DNA of 64,000 nt from Flavobacterium sp. 140616W15 (GCF_003668995.1 NZ_CP033068.1:3100001-3164000); one strand, 5' to 3'. Shown: positions 42,584 through 52,258, counted from the first letter of the stretch. Made by a program: numbers and translations. The notes: a model not told the origin generated them from the letters alone.

Positions 42584-44188
42584 ATGACACTTTATACATG
42601 GTTTGTATACTTCTTAATTATCCAAGTAATTCATTTTTTAGGAACATGGAAATTATATGAGGCCGCTGGAAGAAAAAGCTGGGAAGCTGCAATTCCTGTA
42701 TACAACTCTATTGTATTGATGAAAATTATAGGGCGACCTACTTGGTGGACGTTGTTACTTTTTATTCCGATTATCAACCTGATTATGTTTCCTATAGTTT
42801 GGATTGAAACGCTACGAACTTTTGGTAAAAAAACAACCTTAGATACTATTTTAGGCCTTGTTACTTTCGGGTTTTATATCTATTATGTAAACTATACACA
42901 AAAATTAGATTATAATGCCAATAGAAATTTAAAAGCCGAAAATAAAACTGCTGACACATTTAGCTCACTCCTTTTTGCTATAATAGTTGCAACTTTAGTT
43001 CATACGTATATTATTCAACCATTTACTATACCAAGTTCATCATTAGAAAAATCATTACTTGTTGGAGACTTTCTATTTGTAAGTAAAATAAATTACGGAG
43101 CAAGAGTACCAATGACAACAGTAGCACTACCAATGGTACACGATACGATTCCTTTCTTCAAAAAGAAATCCTATCTATTCAGCGATGACATCACAAAAAA
43201 GAAAACTTCACTTTTAAACAAGTTTCAATTACCTTACTTAAGACTCCCTGGTTTTCAAGAAATAAAACGCAATGATATTGTTGTATTTAATCAACCAGCA
43301 GATACTCTTTTGGACATGAATAATTTTTCACCTGATAGAAATTATTACAAACCGATTGACAAAAAAACTAACTTGGTAAAAAGATGCGTTGGAGTTCCTG
43401 GAGATACTCTGGAAATAAGGAATGGTCTTGTTTTTATTAATGGAAAGGAAATGAAATCGACAGAAAGAGTCAAACTACAATTCTCTTACAATGTCAAATT
43501 TAAAGTTAAATTCTCGTCATACGAAGAGGTGGCTAATCTTTTAAGACAATATGATATTACTGATGATCTAGGTTACGATTCTAAAACGGATACTTATTAC
43601 ATACAAGCGACTCCAGAAGCCATTGCCATAGCAAAAAATAATCCATATATAGAAAGTCTTGAATTAAGAAAAGAAAACAAAGGCGAAAGGGATTCTAAGA
43701 TATTCCCACACAATAAAAACTACAATTGGAACAATGATTTTTTTGGTCCAATTTATATTCCTCAAAAAGGAAAAACAATCGAAATCAATTTAAATATTTT
43801 ACCTCTTTACAAACGTCTAATTACAGAATACGAAGGCAATAATCTAGTCGTTAAAGGAAATCAAATTTTAATTAATGGCAAACCTACAACCACTTATACA
43901 TTTAAGCAAAATTACTATTGGATGATGGGTGATAATAGAGACAACTCTATCGATGCCAGATATTGGGGTTTTGTGCCCTTTGATCATGTTATAGGGAAAC
44001 CAGTGTTTATATGGATGAGCTGGGATACTCATGGTAAAGGACTTAATAAAGTTCGTTGGGATAGAGTTTTTACTACTGTAGATGGCGAAGGACAACCACA
44101 ATCTTACTTTAAACATTTCTTATTCCTTTTGGCAGCCTACTTTGTTGGTGAGTACTTCTGGAGAAAAAGAAAAGAGAAAAAAGCATAA
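42584..44188 (+). CDS. lepB: Signal peptidase I, copy 2, long Bacteroidota type
   Basis: A 534-residue paralogue of the preceding gene, colinear with it along its whole length. It has the same N-terminal membrane module, IPSSSLEKSLLVGDFLFVSK with the catalytic Ser, LVKRCVGVPGDTLEI with the Lys and YYWMMGDNRDNSIDARYWGFVP. It is longer by insertions near SYLFSDDITKKKTSLLNKF and in the domain between boxes D and E (KFKVKFSSYEEVANLLRQYDI). Both copies keep every catalytic residue, so both should be active; specialisation for different precursors is possible but untested. Confidence 0.94.
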   Translation: MTLYTWFVYFLIIQVIHFLGTWKLYEAAGRKSWEAAIPVYNSIVLMKIIGRPTWWTLLLFIPIINLIMFPIVWIETLRTFGKKTTLDTILGLVTFGFYIYYVNYTQKLDYNANRNLKAENKTADTFSSLLFAIIVATLVHTYIIQPFTIPSSSLEKSLLVGDFLFVSKINYGARVPMTTVALPMVHDTIPFFKKKSYLFSDDITKKKTSLLNKFQLPYLRLPGFQEIKRNDIVVFNQPADTLLDMNNFSPDRNYYKPIDKKTNLVKRCVGVPGDTLEIRNGLVFINGKEMKSTERVKLQFSYNVKFKVKFSSYEEVANLLRQYDITDDLGYDSKTDTYYIQATPEAIAIAKNNPYIESLELRKENKGERDSKIFPHNKNYNWNNDFFGPIYIPQKGKTIEINLNILPLYKRLITEYEGNNLVVKGNQILINGKPTTTYTFKQNYYWMMGDNRDNSIDARYWGFVPFDHVIGKPVFIWMSWDTHGKGLNKVRWDRVFTTVDGEGQPQSYFKHFLFLLAAYFVGEYFWRKRKEKKA

Positions 44189-44269
44189 TCCATTTATTCG
44201 TTGAACTGGTTAATTGTTTACCTGTATTTCTAGACAATTAAATGATTAACCAATCAAACAAAAAATCAC

Positions 44270-44884
44270 ATGAATTCACTATTACTTCCAACCTATTTCC
44301 CTTCAATTAGTCATTGTGCTGTTATGGCACAATCTGAAAGCATTACATTTGAAATAGAAGATAATTTCCAAAAACAAACCAATAGAAACCGCACTTATAT
44401 CTATAGTCCAAACGGAATACAGCTACTAAACATACCTGTAAAACATTCTAAAAATGCACATCAAAAGACCAAAGAGATTCAAATAGAAAATGAATTTGAT
44501 TGGCAAAAACAGCATTTTAAATCATTGGAAGCCGCTTATAGAAGTTCGCCGTTTTTTGAATTTTTTGAAGATGACATCCGTCCTATTTTCGAAAAAAAAC
44601 ATCAATTTTTAATAGATTTAAATTTTGAGACTTTGGATATTATTTCTAAATGCTTACGCATGAAATTAGAGTACACTAAGACCTCAGAATACTTTCACGA
44701 TACAGATAGTGCTGTTTTAGATTTTAGAGCCTTAGCAAACGGAAAAAAAGACAATAACACCTTCGAAACCTATACTCAGGTCTTTGATGATAAACACGGT
44801 TTTATAAACAATCTGAGTGTATTAGACCTAATCTTTAACGAAGGAAAGTATGCAATGGAATATTTAAAGAATCAGAAAATATAG
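44270..44884 (+). CDS. WbqC-like family protein
   Basis: A 204-residue cytoplasmic protein of the WbqC family. LLPTYFPSISHCAVMAQSESITFEIEDNFQKQTNRNRTYIYSPNGIQLLNIPVKHS and later DFDWQKQHFKSLEAAYRSSPFFEFFEDDI (here EFDWQ) match the family. WbqC proteins occur in O-antigen clusters and are proposed to take part in sugar amide or polysaccharide biosynthesis, but the enzyme activity is not settled. It follows lepB copy 2 by about 80 bases and is convergent with the next gene. Length is normal. Confidence 0.85.
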   Translation: MNSLLLPTYFPSISHCAVMAQSESITFEIEDNFQKQTNRNRTYIYSPNGIQLLNIPVKHSKNAHQKTKEIQIENEFDWQKQHFKSLEAAYRSSPFFEFFEDDIRPIFEKKHQFLIDLNFETLDIISKCLRMKLEYTKTSEYFHDTDSAVLDFRALANGKKDNNTFETYTQVFDDKHGFINNLSVLDLIFNEGKYAMEYLKNQKI

Positions 44885-44893
44885 TTTTCTGTA

Positions 44894-45939
44894 TTATTCC
44901 ATAGAAAGTGTTGCCAAAACTGGAAAATGATCTGAGTTTTCAAAATCTGAAAAACTTTCAAATTTCTTTACTTTCATTTTATTATCGGCAAAAATGTAAT
45001 CGATTCTCGCAGGATAATAACGAAACTTATATGTAGCTCCAAATCCTTCTCCAGCTTCTTCAAAACTATCTTTTAGTTTACCCTTAATATTACGATATAC
45101 GTAAGAAAAAGGACTATTATTCATATCCCCACATATAATAAGAGGATAGGCACATTCTTTTTTATTCTCTCTAAATATTTCTGCCTGTTCTTGTTGTTGC
45201 TTAAATGCCTTACTAATTCTAGAAAGAATAAGCTGTGATTTTTCTTGATTCATCACATCAATGTTATCAGAAATCTCATTAACATCTGGTGAAATTTTTA
45301 TTGACTGCAAATGCATATTATAAACCCTAATAATATCCTTACCACGTTTTATATCAGCATAGATTACATTGTTATTCGAATTAGGAAAAACAATATTACC
45401 TTGATATAATATAGGAAACTTAGAAAAAATAGCTTGACCAGTTTTAATCTTATTTCCTTCCATAAAGATATACCTATGTGGATATGCTTTTAGATCAATA
45501 TGTGCAGAATTTGAAAATTCCTGAATGCATAAAATATCTGGATTTTTCTCATCTATAAAAGCTTTTATATCCAAAGAAACATCTTCTCTATCAATCCATT
45601 TAAAAACATTAAACAGTCGTACATTATAGCTCATGACTGTAAAATCCTTTTCGCTCTCAACATATTCTTTGGCAGAAAATTTATAGAATTTATTTATAAA
45701 AGTAATCCCCATTAAAAGAACCAATCCTGATAGAATCATTCGTTTTTTAAACTGGATAGCCCAATAAAAAAAGAACAATGCATTAAAAACAAAGAACAAC
45801 GGCATAAACAAAGTCAATACTGACAAAAGAGGAAAAATCTTGGGAGCTAAAAAGGTAAAATATATGCGCTAAATGTCAATACAGTAAGTACTATATTCAA
45901 AAAGAACATTATTTTATTAAACCATGAAAGATTTTTCAT
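44894..45939 (-). pseudogene. Endonuclease/exonuclease/phosphatase family protein, frameshifted near the start
   Basis: About 348 residues if restored. The first frame from 45939 reads MKNLSWFNKIMFFLNIVLTVLTFSAYILPF; it then stops, and the second frame carries on with SVLTLFMPLFFVFNALFFFYWAI, all hydrophobic, giving an N-terminal membrane region. The lesion is in the A5 run at 45849-45853 (six would restore the frame, with LAPKIFPLLSVL between). The C-terminal domain has FTVMSYNVRLFN, DILCIQEFS, IICGDMNNSPFSY, ARIDYIFAD and SDHFPVLA, the complete EEP catalytic set. A start at 45826 gives a shortened product with an intact catalytic domain. Role unknown. Confidence 0.88.
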
Positions 45940-45960
45940 TCCCTTTTTAATTAGTAATTT

Positions 45961-46827
45961 TTATTTCCCTGCCTTAAATAAAAATTCTTTTTCTTCTTTT
46001 GTTAAACAATCATAACCTGACTGACTAATTTTATCTAAGATCTCATCAATTTGTTGTTGCGTTTTATCTTTAGTAATAATCTTAGAAGTAGTTCTTTGAG
46101 TAGGTACGTTATTATAATTTTTATGTACTTTCTTAAAAGGTGTTGATGGTGATTTCTTAAACAGATTAGTAAAAAAATCTAAAACACGAGTTACAATCTT
46201 ACTAGGATCATACCCACTTTGCAATAATTTAATAAAAGCGAATCCAAATATTGCTCCTGCAAGATGAGAAATATGTCCTCCCATATTACCTAATCGAAAC
46301 TGCATTAGATCTAATACCAATATAACAAGAGTGATATGCCACAATTTTACATTACCAATAAGTAACAAACGCACAGTCATTAATGGCTGATAAGTTGTTG
46401 TAGCAACTAAAATTGCCATAATAGCACCCGAAGCTCCAACTACAGAAGAACTAAGGTCTAGAAAATAAAAGCTAAGCGCAAATACAACACCTGCAAAGAT
46501 TGCACTTAAGACATACAATCCCAAATATTGTTTTTCAGTAAAAAAAGTCAAGAACAAAGAACTTGCAAAATTCAATACCAACATATTAAACAACAAATGC
46601 AAAAATCCATCATGAAAAAAAGCATACGTAAGAAATGTCCAAGGCTTGAATAAAAAATCTGATGGATCAGATGATAGCGCCAACCAACTCGGAAAAGCAA
46701 ATTGCCCTATTGAAAACTGGTAAAAAAACACCAATGAAATAAGAAAACAGGCAATATTCCAATAGATTACTCGCTGAGCGATGCCTCCTAATTTGTATTG
46801 TAACTTTAAATCATCTAAAATATTCAT
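45961..46827 (-). CDS. Rhomboid-family intramembrane serine protease, copy 1
   Basis: A 288-residue membrane protein. TFLTYAFFHDGFLHLLFNMLVLNFASS is the second-helix region (H-x-x-x-N), SSVVGASGAIMAILVATT carries the catalytic Ser in GASG, and GNMGGHISHLAGAIFGFAFI the catalytic His in helix 6. A basic C-terminal cytoplasmic tail of about 80 residues has PSTPFKKVHKNYNNVPTQR and ends CLTKEEKEFLFKAGK. Active by residue content. Substrates unknown. It is 41 bases downstream of the second rhomboid, same strand. Confidence 0.92.
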   Translation of the reverse strand: MNILDDLKLQYKLGGIAQRVIYWNIACFLISLVFFYQFSIGQFAFPSWLALSSDPSDFLFKPWTFLTYAFFHDGFLHLLFNMLVLNFASSLFLTFFTEKQYLGLYVLSAIFAGVVFALSFYFLDLSSSVVGASGAIMAILVATTTYQPLMTVRLLLIGNVKLWHITLVILVLDLMQFRLGNMGGHISHLAGAIFGFAFIKLLQSGYDPSKIVTRVLDFFTNLFKKSPSTPFKKVHKNYNNVPTQRTTSKIITKDKTQQQIDEILDKISQSGYDCLTKEEKEFLFKAGK

Positions 46828-46868
46828 ATGTGTTTTGTGTTTAAAATTTAAGTAATAAAGCTAAAAAA

Positions 46869-47684
46869 TTAATTCCAACGATTATTATTAAACTGTGTCT
46901 TTTTCCAATACCACATCATTAAATATCCTACAAGTGCACCTCCAACGTGTGCAAAATGAGCTATTCCTGTACCTCCGCTTCCGAACAATGAATTTCCTTG
47001 AAAACCTAAAAACAAATCTACTGCGATAATTCCTGGAACAAAATATTTAGCTTTAATAGGCACTGGAATAAACATAAGTGCTAACTCTGCATTAGGAAAC
47101 ATAAACGCAAAAGCAACCAAAAGCCCATAAATCGCACCCGAAGCCCCAACCATTGGAGTTTGGTTAATTATAGAGGCATCGAATAAACTTTTAAAATTAA
47201 CTTCATTTAATAAATTAATTTTCCCAGCTTTCTCTAAAATTGGTCTGATTCCGTCCATAAATAAATCACCACGATAACTTGTACCATCTGTGAAATTCAC
47301 GTTTAATATTTGATGTATTGCATTATCTGACAGCCCTAAAGTAGATGCCGCTTCCAAAGTATTCTGTATTTGAAGATAATTAAATCCTAATTGCAACAAA
47401 GCAGCTCCTAATCCACATGAAATATAAAAGAATAAAAACTTTTTGCCACCCCAAAAATGCTCTAACGCAGATCCGAAAGAAACTAATGCAAACATGTTAA
47501 ATGCAATATGCATAAATCCTCCGTGCATAAACATGTGCGTAATTGGTTGCCAAATTTTAAACTGATAATTCTCTGGAAAATACAGCGAAAAATATTCATA
47601 AGAAACTGGCACTAATTGTGAACCAAGGAAAAAGATAATATTAATTATCAATAATTGTTTTACTAATGGAGTCATATTCATCAT
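46869..47684 (-). CDS. Rhomboid-family intramembrane serine protease, copy 2
   Basis: A 271-residue protein, also with active residues: QPITHMFMHGGFMHIAFNMFALVSFG (H-x-x-x-N), MVGASGAIYGLLVAFAFMFP (Ser in GASG) and GGTGIAHFAHVGGALVGYLMMW (catalytic His). A loop of about 60 residues lies between helices 3 and 4 (NTLEAASTLGLSDNAIHQIL), not present in copy 1. The start codon overlaps the stop codon of mutL in ATGA, so it is translated from the mutL transcript. The tail is short and has no basic extension. Confidence 0.92.
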   Translation of the reverse strand: MMNMTPLVKQLLIINIIFFLGSQLVPVSYEYFSLYFPENYQFKIWQPITHMFMHGGFMHIAFNMFALVSFGSALEHFWGGKKFLFFYISCGLGAALLQLGFNYLQIQNTLEAASTLGLSDNAIHQILNVNFTDGTSYRGDLFMDGIRPILEKAGKINLLNEVNFKSLFDASIINQTPMVGASGAIYGLLVAFAFMFPNAELALMFIPVPIKAKYFVPGIIAVDLFLGFQGNSLFGSGGTGIAHFAHVGGALVGYLMMWYWKKTQFNNNRWN

Positions 47685-49585
47685 AAGGCAAACTTTTTAT
47701 CTATATCTTCCACACGCATGGTGATGAAAGTTGGTTTTTGAAATGGAGAAATATTTGGATCTTTACAAGCAAAGAGTCCGTTTACTAAATTATCTTGTTC
47801 TTTTTCGGTTAAGTACGAACCTGTTTTTACTGCCATACTTTTTGCCATCGATTTGGCAATGGTATCATTTTGAGAAAAACTACTTTCAGGAATACCCTCT
47901 TGCAAATCACTCAACAATTGTTCTATAACCAACGACACTTCACTCTCAGTACTATTAACAGGTATTCCTGAAATAACAATATGATCTTCAGAAGAAGATT
48001 CAAAAACAAAACCGGTATTTACAAGTGATAATTGCAATTCCTTGATAATTTCTAAATCTGTAGATGAATAAAACAAATTGAGAGGAAACAACAATTGCTG
48101 ACTAGAAGCCTGATTAACAGTCATATTATGCAAAAACTGTTCGTATAAAATACGCTGATGAGCCCGTTGTTGGTCTACAATCACCATTCCTGATTTTATA
48201 GGCGAAACAATATATTTTTTATGAATTTGATAAGTCTTATGAACTGTTTGCTCAATTTCATTATCATTAAACAAAGATGAAGTTACTTCTTCATTTTCAA
48301 AAGACATCATCCCAACTTCCTCGGTATCTTGCTCTAAACCAACATATAAACTTTCCCAACTAGCAGTTGGTTCTGGCTTTTTATAGCTAGAATACGAATT
48401 AGAACCAGAACTACCTGAACTAGATCCGCTACTAAAGCTAGACCCAGCATTCGAATAATGTTTATTTGTTTTGTCATCTGTAAAAGGATTATAAGTACCA
48501 TCAACTTGAATTGTTGGCGTTTCTCCTTCTAAATCTTTATAATGATAAGGTGTATCTAAATTAGCATCACGATCAAAATCCAAAACTGGAGCTACATTAA
48601 ATTGCCCTAAACTGTGTTTAATTGACGCTCTCAAAATAGCATATAAAGCCTGTTCATCATCAAACTTAATTTCAGTTTTTGTTGGATGGATATTAATATC
48701 AATAGTATTAGGAGGCACTGACAAATATAAAAAATAACTGGGCTGGGCACCATCTTTTAAAATCCCATCATAAGCAGCCATAACTGCATGATGTAGATAA
48801 CTACTTTTAATAAATCGATCATTCACAAAGAAAAACTGCTCTCCCCTACTTTTTTTAGCAAATTCTGGCTTACTTACAAACCCTTTTATGGCTACGATTT
48901 CAGTTTCTTCATTTACAGGAACTAATTTTTCATTTGTCTTACCTGCAAAAATACCTACAACACGCTGTCTAAAACTTGAAGGAGGTAAATTAAACATTTC
49001 ACTCCCGTTGTGGTAAAAAGTAAAATGAATATTAGCATGTGCCAAAGCTACACGCTGAAACTCATCCATAACATGACGAAATTCAACCGTATCCGACTTT
49101 AAGAAGTTTCTTCGGGCAGGAATATTAAAAAACAAATTTTTAACCGCAAATGAAGTTCCTACTGGTAAAACAGCAACTTCTTGTGAAACAAATTTACTCC
49201 CTTCAATAACAATATGTGTTCCTAGCTCTTCCTGATCTTGTTTCGTTTTCATTTCCATATGAGCAATCGCCGCAATAGAAGCCAACGCTTCTCCACGGAA
49301 TCCTTTGGTATGTAATGAAAATAAATCTTCAGCCTGGCGAATTTTAGAAGTTGCATGACGTTCAAAACACAAACGCGCATCAGTAACGCTCATCCCAGAA
49401 CCATTATCAATGACTTGTACCAATGACTTTCCTGCATCTTTGATGATTAATTTAATATCTGTTGCTTTAGCATCGACTGCGTTTTCTAAAAGCTCTTTCA
49501 CCACAGAAGCAGGTCTTTGAACCACTTCTCCAGCAGCAATTTGATTGGCAACATGATCAGGTAGTAATTGTATAATACTCGACAT
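47681..49585 (-). CDS. mutL: DNA mismatch repair protein MutL
   Basis: A 634-residue ATPase coupling MutS to repair. N-terminal GHKL domain: LPDHVANQIAAGEVVQRPASVVKELLENAVDAKATDI, VIDNGSGM, RHATSKI, HTKGFRGEALASIA. A Ser-rich linker at about 385-410 (SSFSSGSSSGSSGSNSYSS). C-terminal dimerisation domain with VDQQRAHQRILYEQF where endonuclease-type MutL carry DQHA-x2-E-x4-E: His, Ala and the first Glu are replaced. The DNA-nicking site may therefore be lost, although this may be normal for the phylum. It leads the operon with two rhomboids and the EEP protein. Confidence 0.96.
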   Translation of the reverse strand: MSSIIQLLPDHVANQIAAGEVVQRPASVVKELLENAVDAKATDIKLIIKDAGKSLVQVIDNGSGMSVTDARLCFERHATSKIRQAEDLFSLHTKGFRGEALASIAAIAHMEMKTKQDQEELGTHIVIEGSKFVSQEVAVLPVGTSFAVKNLFFNIPARRNFLKSDTVEFRHVMDEFQRVALAHANIHFTFYHNGSEMFNLPPSSFRQRVVGIFAGKTNEKLVPVNEETEIVAIKGFVSKPEFAKKSRGEQFFFVNDRFIKSSYLHHAVMAAYDGILKDGAQPSYFLYLSVPPNTIDINIHPTKTEIKFDDEQALYAILRASIKHSLGQFNVAPVLDFDRDANLDTPYHYKDLEGETPTIQVDGTYNPFTDDKTNKHYSNAGSSFSSGSSSGSSGSNSYSSYKKPEPTASWESLYVGLEQDTEEVGMMSFENEEVTSSLFNDNEIEQTVHKTYQIHKKYIVSPIKSGMVIVDQQRAHQRILYEQFLHNMTVNQASSQQLLFPLNLFYSSTDLEIIKELQLSLVNTGFVFESSSEDHIVISGIPVNSTESEVSLVIEQLLSDLQEGIPESSFSQNDTIAKSMAKSMAVKTGSYLTEKEQDNLVNGLFACKDPNISPFQKPTFITMRVEDIDKKFAL

Positions 49586-49637
49586 TAAGAAAAAATAGAT
49601 TAAAGGTTAAGGTTTAAAGTTTCAAAACCAAGAAGCA

Positions 49638-49645
49638 CAAATTTA
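49638..49645 (-). promoter_or_regulatory. -7 promoter element of mutL
   Basis: Minus strand TAAATTTG, matching TAnnTTTG, 53 bases before the mutL start. No clear -33 element. Confidence 0.4.
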
Positions 49646-49754
49646 ATGAATTTTAGCTGGTTTTTTTGGCTTAAAGACTCATAAAAAAACAAAAACTACA
49701 ATCTCCTAAAAAACAGAAACATTGTACTTATCACTTAAAGGAATTACAGACAAA

Positions 49755-50438
49755 TCAAAAGATTTTGGCAATATCATCTAGCGTATAAACTTTATATTCA
49801 ATCCTCATTCTTTTAGCATTTTCTTCGACTGTAGTAGTAAAACCAGCTTTCTTTCTTCGCTCATTGACCTTTTCTGGATTTTGTATTGGAGAAATATAAG
49901 TAAAGAACTCTTTCTTTCCTGTTTGCTTATTCGCTATTAATTTCCCTTGTGCTTGCGTTCCATAAATTTGTTCTTTACCTTGTTGTGTCAAATAACGATC
50001 TTGCATCATAGCAAAACGCGTAAACGGAATTTCGCCTTTAGTAGCAGCCTCTTCAATTAACGGTAAATAATTTGAAATTTTCTTACTATGTTGAATAACA
50101 TACCAAGCAGACTCATTTGTTGGTTCTCCAACCAAACTCTTCCCAGGATAACCATACCTTGAGATTATCTTTTCTACTTTAATAATATTAATAGAATCTT
50201 GAACATTAATCATTGACCATACTCTACTTCTAAAAGAACCATCATCAGCATAACCTGTTTCCTTCAAAATTTCACTTTTACGAGCATCAGTGGTTTCAGA
50301 ATCAAGATATTCCCTAAAAAATTGATCCGATTTATAAATACTATCTAACTCGGCTTTTAGATTTTGATTAATTGTATTCTGAGATTGAACTTGTCCAAAA
50401 AGAGAAATAAAAAGAATAGCAAGCAAATATTTTTTCAT
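49755..50438 (-). CDS. DUF6624 family exported protein
   Basis: A 227-residue protein with a signal peptide (MKKYLLAILFISLFGQVQSQ). The mature part has YGYPGKSLVGEPTNESAWYVIQHS and PFTRFAMMQDRYLTQQGKEQIYGTQA, patterns that I associate with DUF6624. It is lysine-rich at the C-terminus (RRKKAGFTTTVEENAKRMRIEY). Probably periplasmic; function unknown. Located between mutL and ribH on the same strand but separated from ribH by a terminator. Confidence 0.78.
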   Translation of the reverse strand: MKKYLLAILFISLFGQVQSQNTINQNLKAELDSIYKSDQFFREYLDSETTDARKSEILKETGYADDGSFRSRVWSMINVQDSINIIKVEKIISRYGYPGKSLVGEPTNESAWYVIQHSKKISNYLPLIEEAATKGEIPFTRFAMMQDRYLTQQGKEQIYGTQAQGKLIANKQTGKKEFFTYISPIQNPEKVNERRKKAGFTTTVEENAKRMRIEYKVYTLDDIAKIF

Positions 50439-50514
50439 AGAAATAGCAAATTAAAAACTCAACTAAATATATTAAATTTCCAGCTACCCTTAAAGCAACA
50501 ACTATCACAAAAAA

Positions 50515-50552
50515 AGCATAAAAAAACCTATACTGTTTTTACACAGTATAGG
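50515..50552 (-). terminator. Rho-independent terminator downstream of ribH
   Basis: On the minus strand CCTATACTG pairs with CAGTATAGG (50527-50535 and 50544-50552) and is followed by seven T residues. It ends the TPR/ribH unit. Confidence 0.85.
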
Positions 50553-50578
50553 CTTCAATATTCTTACAAATGTTTTTT

Positions 50579-51148
50579 TTATTTTTCTAGTTCCAATGGC
50601 TTGTCTTCTATTTGAAGTGCCCCAGCTGACAACAACTGTTGGTCTTGAAACTGATTTAAAGATGCTTGCTGACGGATGTATGCCATTTTTATAGCTGCAA
50701 TAGCTGCTTCGGTACCTTTGTTACCGTGAATACCACCACTTCTATCAATAGATTGTTGAATATTATTATCTGTTAATACACAAAAAATAACAGGAATATC
50801 TGTTTGAACATTCAAATCTTTAATTCCCTGCGTTACACCTTCACATACAAAATCAAAATGCTTTGTTTGTCCCTGAATTACACATCCAATAACAATAACT
50901 GCATCAACATTTTGAGTTTGCAACATTTTTTTTGCTCCATATATCAACTCAAAACTCCCAGGAACATTCCATCGGATAATTTGTTGAGCAGGAACTTGAT
51001 TTTCAAGGAATGCCTCAAAAGCGCCATTATAAAGACCTTCTGTTATAGTGTCATTCCACTCAGAAACAACAATCCCAAATCGAAAATTTTTCGCATTTGG
51101 GACTGTGTTTTTATCGTAATCTGATAAATTTTTATTTTCGGTAGCCAT
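50579..51148 (-). CDS. ribH: 6,7-dimethyl-8-ribityllumazine synthase
   Basis: A 189-residue enzyme of riboflavin biosynthesis, condensing the pyrimidine intermediate with 3,4-dihydroxybutanone phosphate. FGIVVSEWNDTITEGLYNGAFEAF gives the active-site Trp-Asn, VPGSFELIYGAKKML the second site, VIGCVIQGQTKHFDFVCEGVTQGI the G-x-V-I-x-G-x-T-x-H-F/Y motif with catalytic His, and DIPVIFCVLTDNNIQQSIDRSGG the remainder. It usually forms a 60-subunit shell. Upstream lies a TPR gene, same strand, 84 bases apart. Confidence 0.96.
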   Translation of the reverse strand: MATENKNLSDYDKNTVPNAKNFRFGIVVSEWNDTITEGLYNGAFEAFLENQVPAQQIIRWNVPGSFELIYGAKKMLQTQNVDAVIVIGCVIQGQTKHFDFVCEGVTQGIKDLNVQTDIPVIFCVLTDNNIQQSIDRSGGIHGNKGTEAAIAAIKMAYIRQQASLNQFQDQQLLSAGALQIEDKPLELEK

Positions 51149-51232
51149 CTTTACTATTTAAGATTTTAGAATTTCAATTTAAGACTGCTAAAATACAAAT
51201 CTTAAATCTAAATTTCTAACTCTATAAATTAT

Positions 51233-52018
51233 TTATTGTGCTAAACCAATCAAAACATCTACAGAAGCAGCTTCTGGAGTTGCCTCATAGCTCTCTTTAA
51301 TTTCTGTAAAATATTTAAGAGCATCTGATTTCTGACCTAAAGCCAAAGCCGTTTTTCCAGCCTTAAGCAAGAAACGTGGCGTAGTGAAATCATTTTTATT
51401 TGATTCAGCAGCTTTTACATAATAATCTAAAGCTTCTTTTGGTTGGTTTTTTTGAGAATAAGCATCACCTATTGCACCTTTTGCCAAAGCACCTAAAATT
51501 AAATCTTTAGACTTAAATTTACCTAAATAAGAGATAGCTTCATCATATTTACCTGTATTTAAGTATGCAATACCTGCATAATAATTTGCTAAATTTCCAG
51601 CATCTGTTCCTGAGTATTCATCTGCAATTTTCAAAAATCCAAATTTACCTTCTGAACCATTCAATGCTAATTTGTACAATGAATCACTAGCTACACCATT
51701 AGTTGCTTTTTCAAAATTTTGTTGAGCAACAAACATTTCATTAGCTGCCTCTTCTTGTTTAGGAGAAGCAATGAATTTTTGGTAAGCCAAATAACCAATA
51801 GTTCCTACAGCAATTGCAGCAACTAATCCAATAATAATTTTTTGGTTTCTAGCAACCCAGTCTTCAGTCTTAGAAGCAGTTTCATCTAATTTAGAAAAAA
51901 CTTCAGCAGTTTTACTGTTTTTCCCATCAAGAATTACTTGTTGTTCTTCATTAACAACTTCATCTTTAACTTCTTTTTCTTTTGGTGCTTTATATCCTCT
52001 TTTATTGTAAGTAGCCAT
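51233..52018 (-). CDS. TPR-repeat inner-membrane protein (YfgM-like layout)
   Basis: A 261-residue protein with a charged cytoplasmic N-terminus of about 60 residues (RGYKAPKEKEVKDEVVNEEQQ), one membrane helix (KIIIGLVAAIAVGTIGYLAYQKFI) and a periplasmic TPR part (AGNLANYYAGIAYLNTGKYDEAISYLGKF, GALAKGAIGDAYSQKNQPKEALDYYVKAAE, FLLKAGKTALALGQKSDALKYFTEI). The layout equals that of YfgM, a partner of the SecYEG-PpiD translocon, but sequence similarity to YfgM cannot be asserted. Divergent from recF, with the ribH gene following. Confidence 0.85.
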   Translation of the reverse strand: MATYNKRGYKAPKEKEVKDEVVNEEQQVILDGKNSKTAEVFSKLDETASKTEDWVARNQKIIIGLVAAIAVGTIGYLAYQKFIASPKQEEAANEMFVAQQNFEKATNGVASDSLYKLALNGSEGKFGFLKIADEYSGTDAGNLANYYAGIAYLNTGKYDEAISYLGKFKSKDLILGALAKGAIGDAYSQKNQPKEALDYYVKAAESNKNDFTTPRFLLKAGKTALALGQKSDALKYFTEIKESYEATPEAASVDVLIGLAQ

Positions 52019-52040
52019 TTAAAATTAATTTAGTGAACGG

Positions 52041-52048
52041 CAAAAATA
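52041..52048 (-). promoter_or_regulatory. -7 promoter element of the TPR gene
   Basis: Minus strand TATTTTTG, a TAnnTTTG match, 22 bases before the start codon. Confidence 0.45.
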
Positions 52049-52258
52049 AAATTTTTATTGAAACTTACATGAAAAAAATCAATTTTAAATTAATTTAAAA
52101 AAAATATCCCTCAAAATAGTACTTTTTCTTGTAGTAAAATCAAAATAATTCACACACAAGCCCCAAAAAACGGTTTATATCGATATTTTTCGATAATTTG
52201 CACACGCTTAAAAATTGTTACATTAAAACAACAACAAACTTTATTTCAGCAGCTTAAA

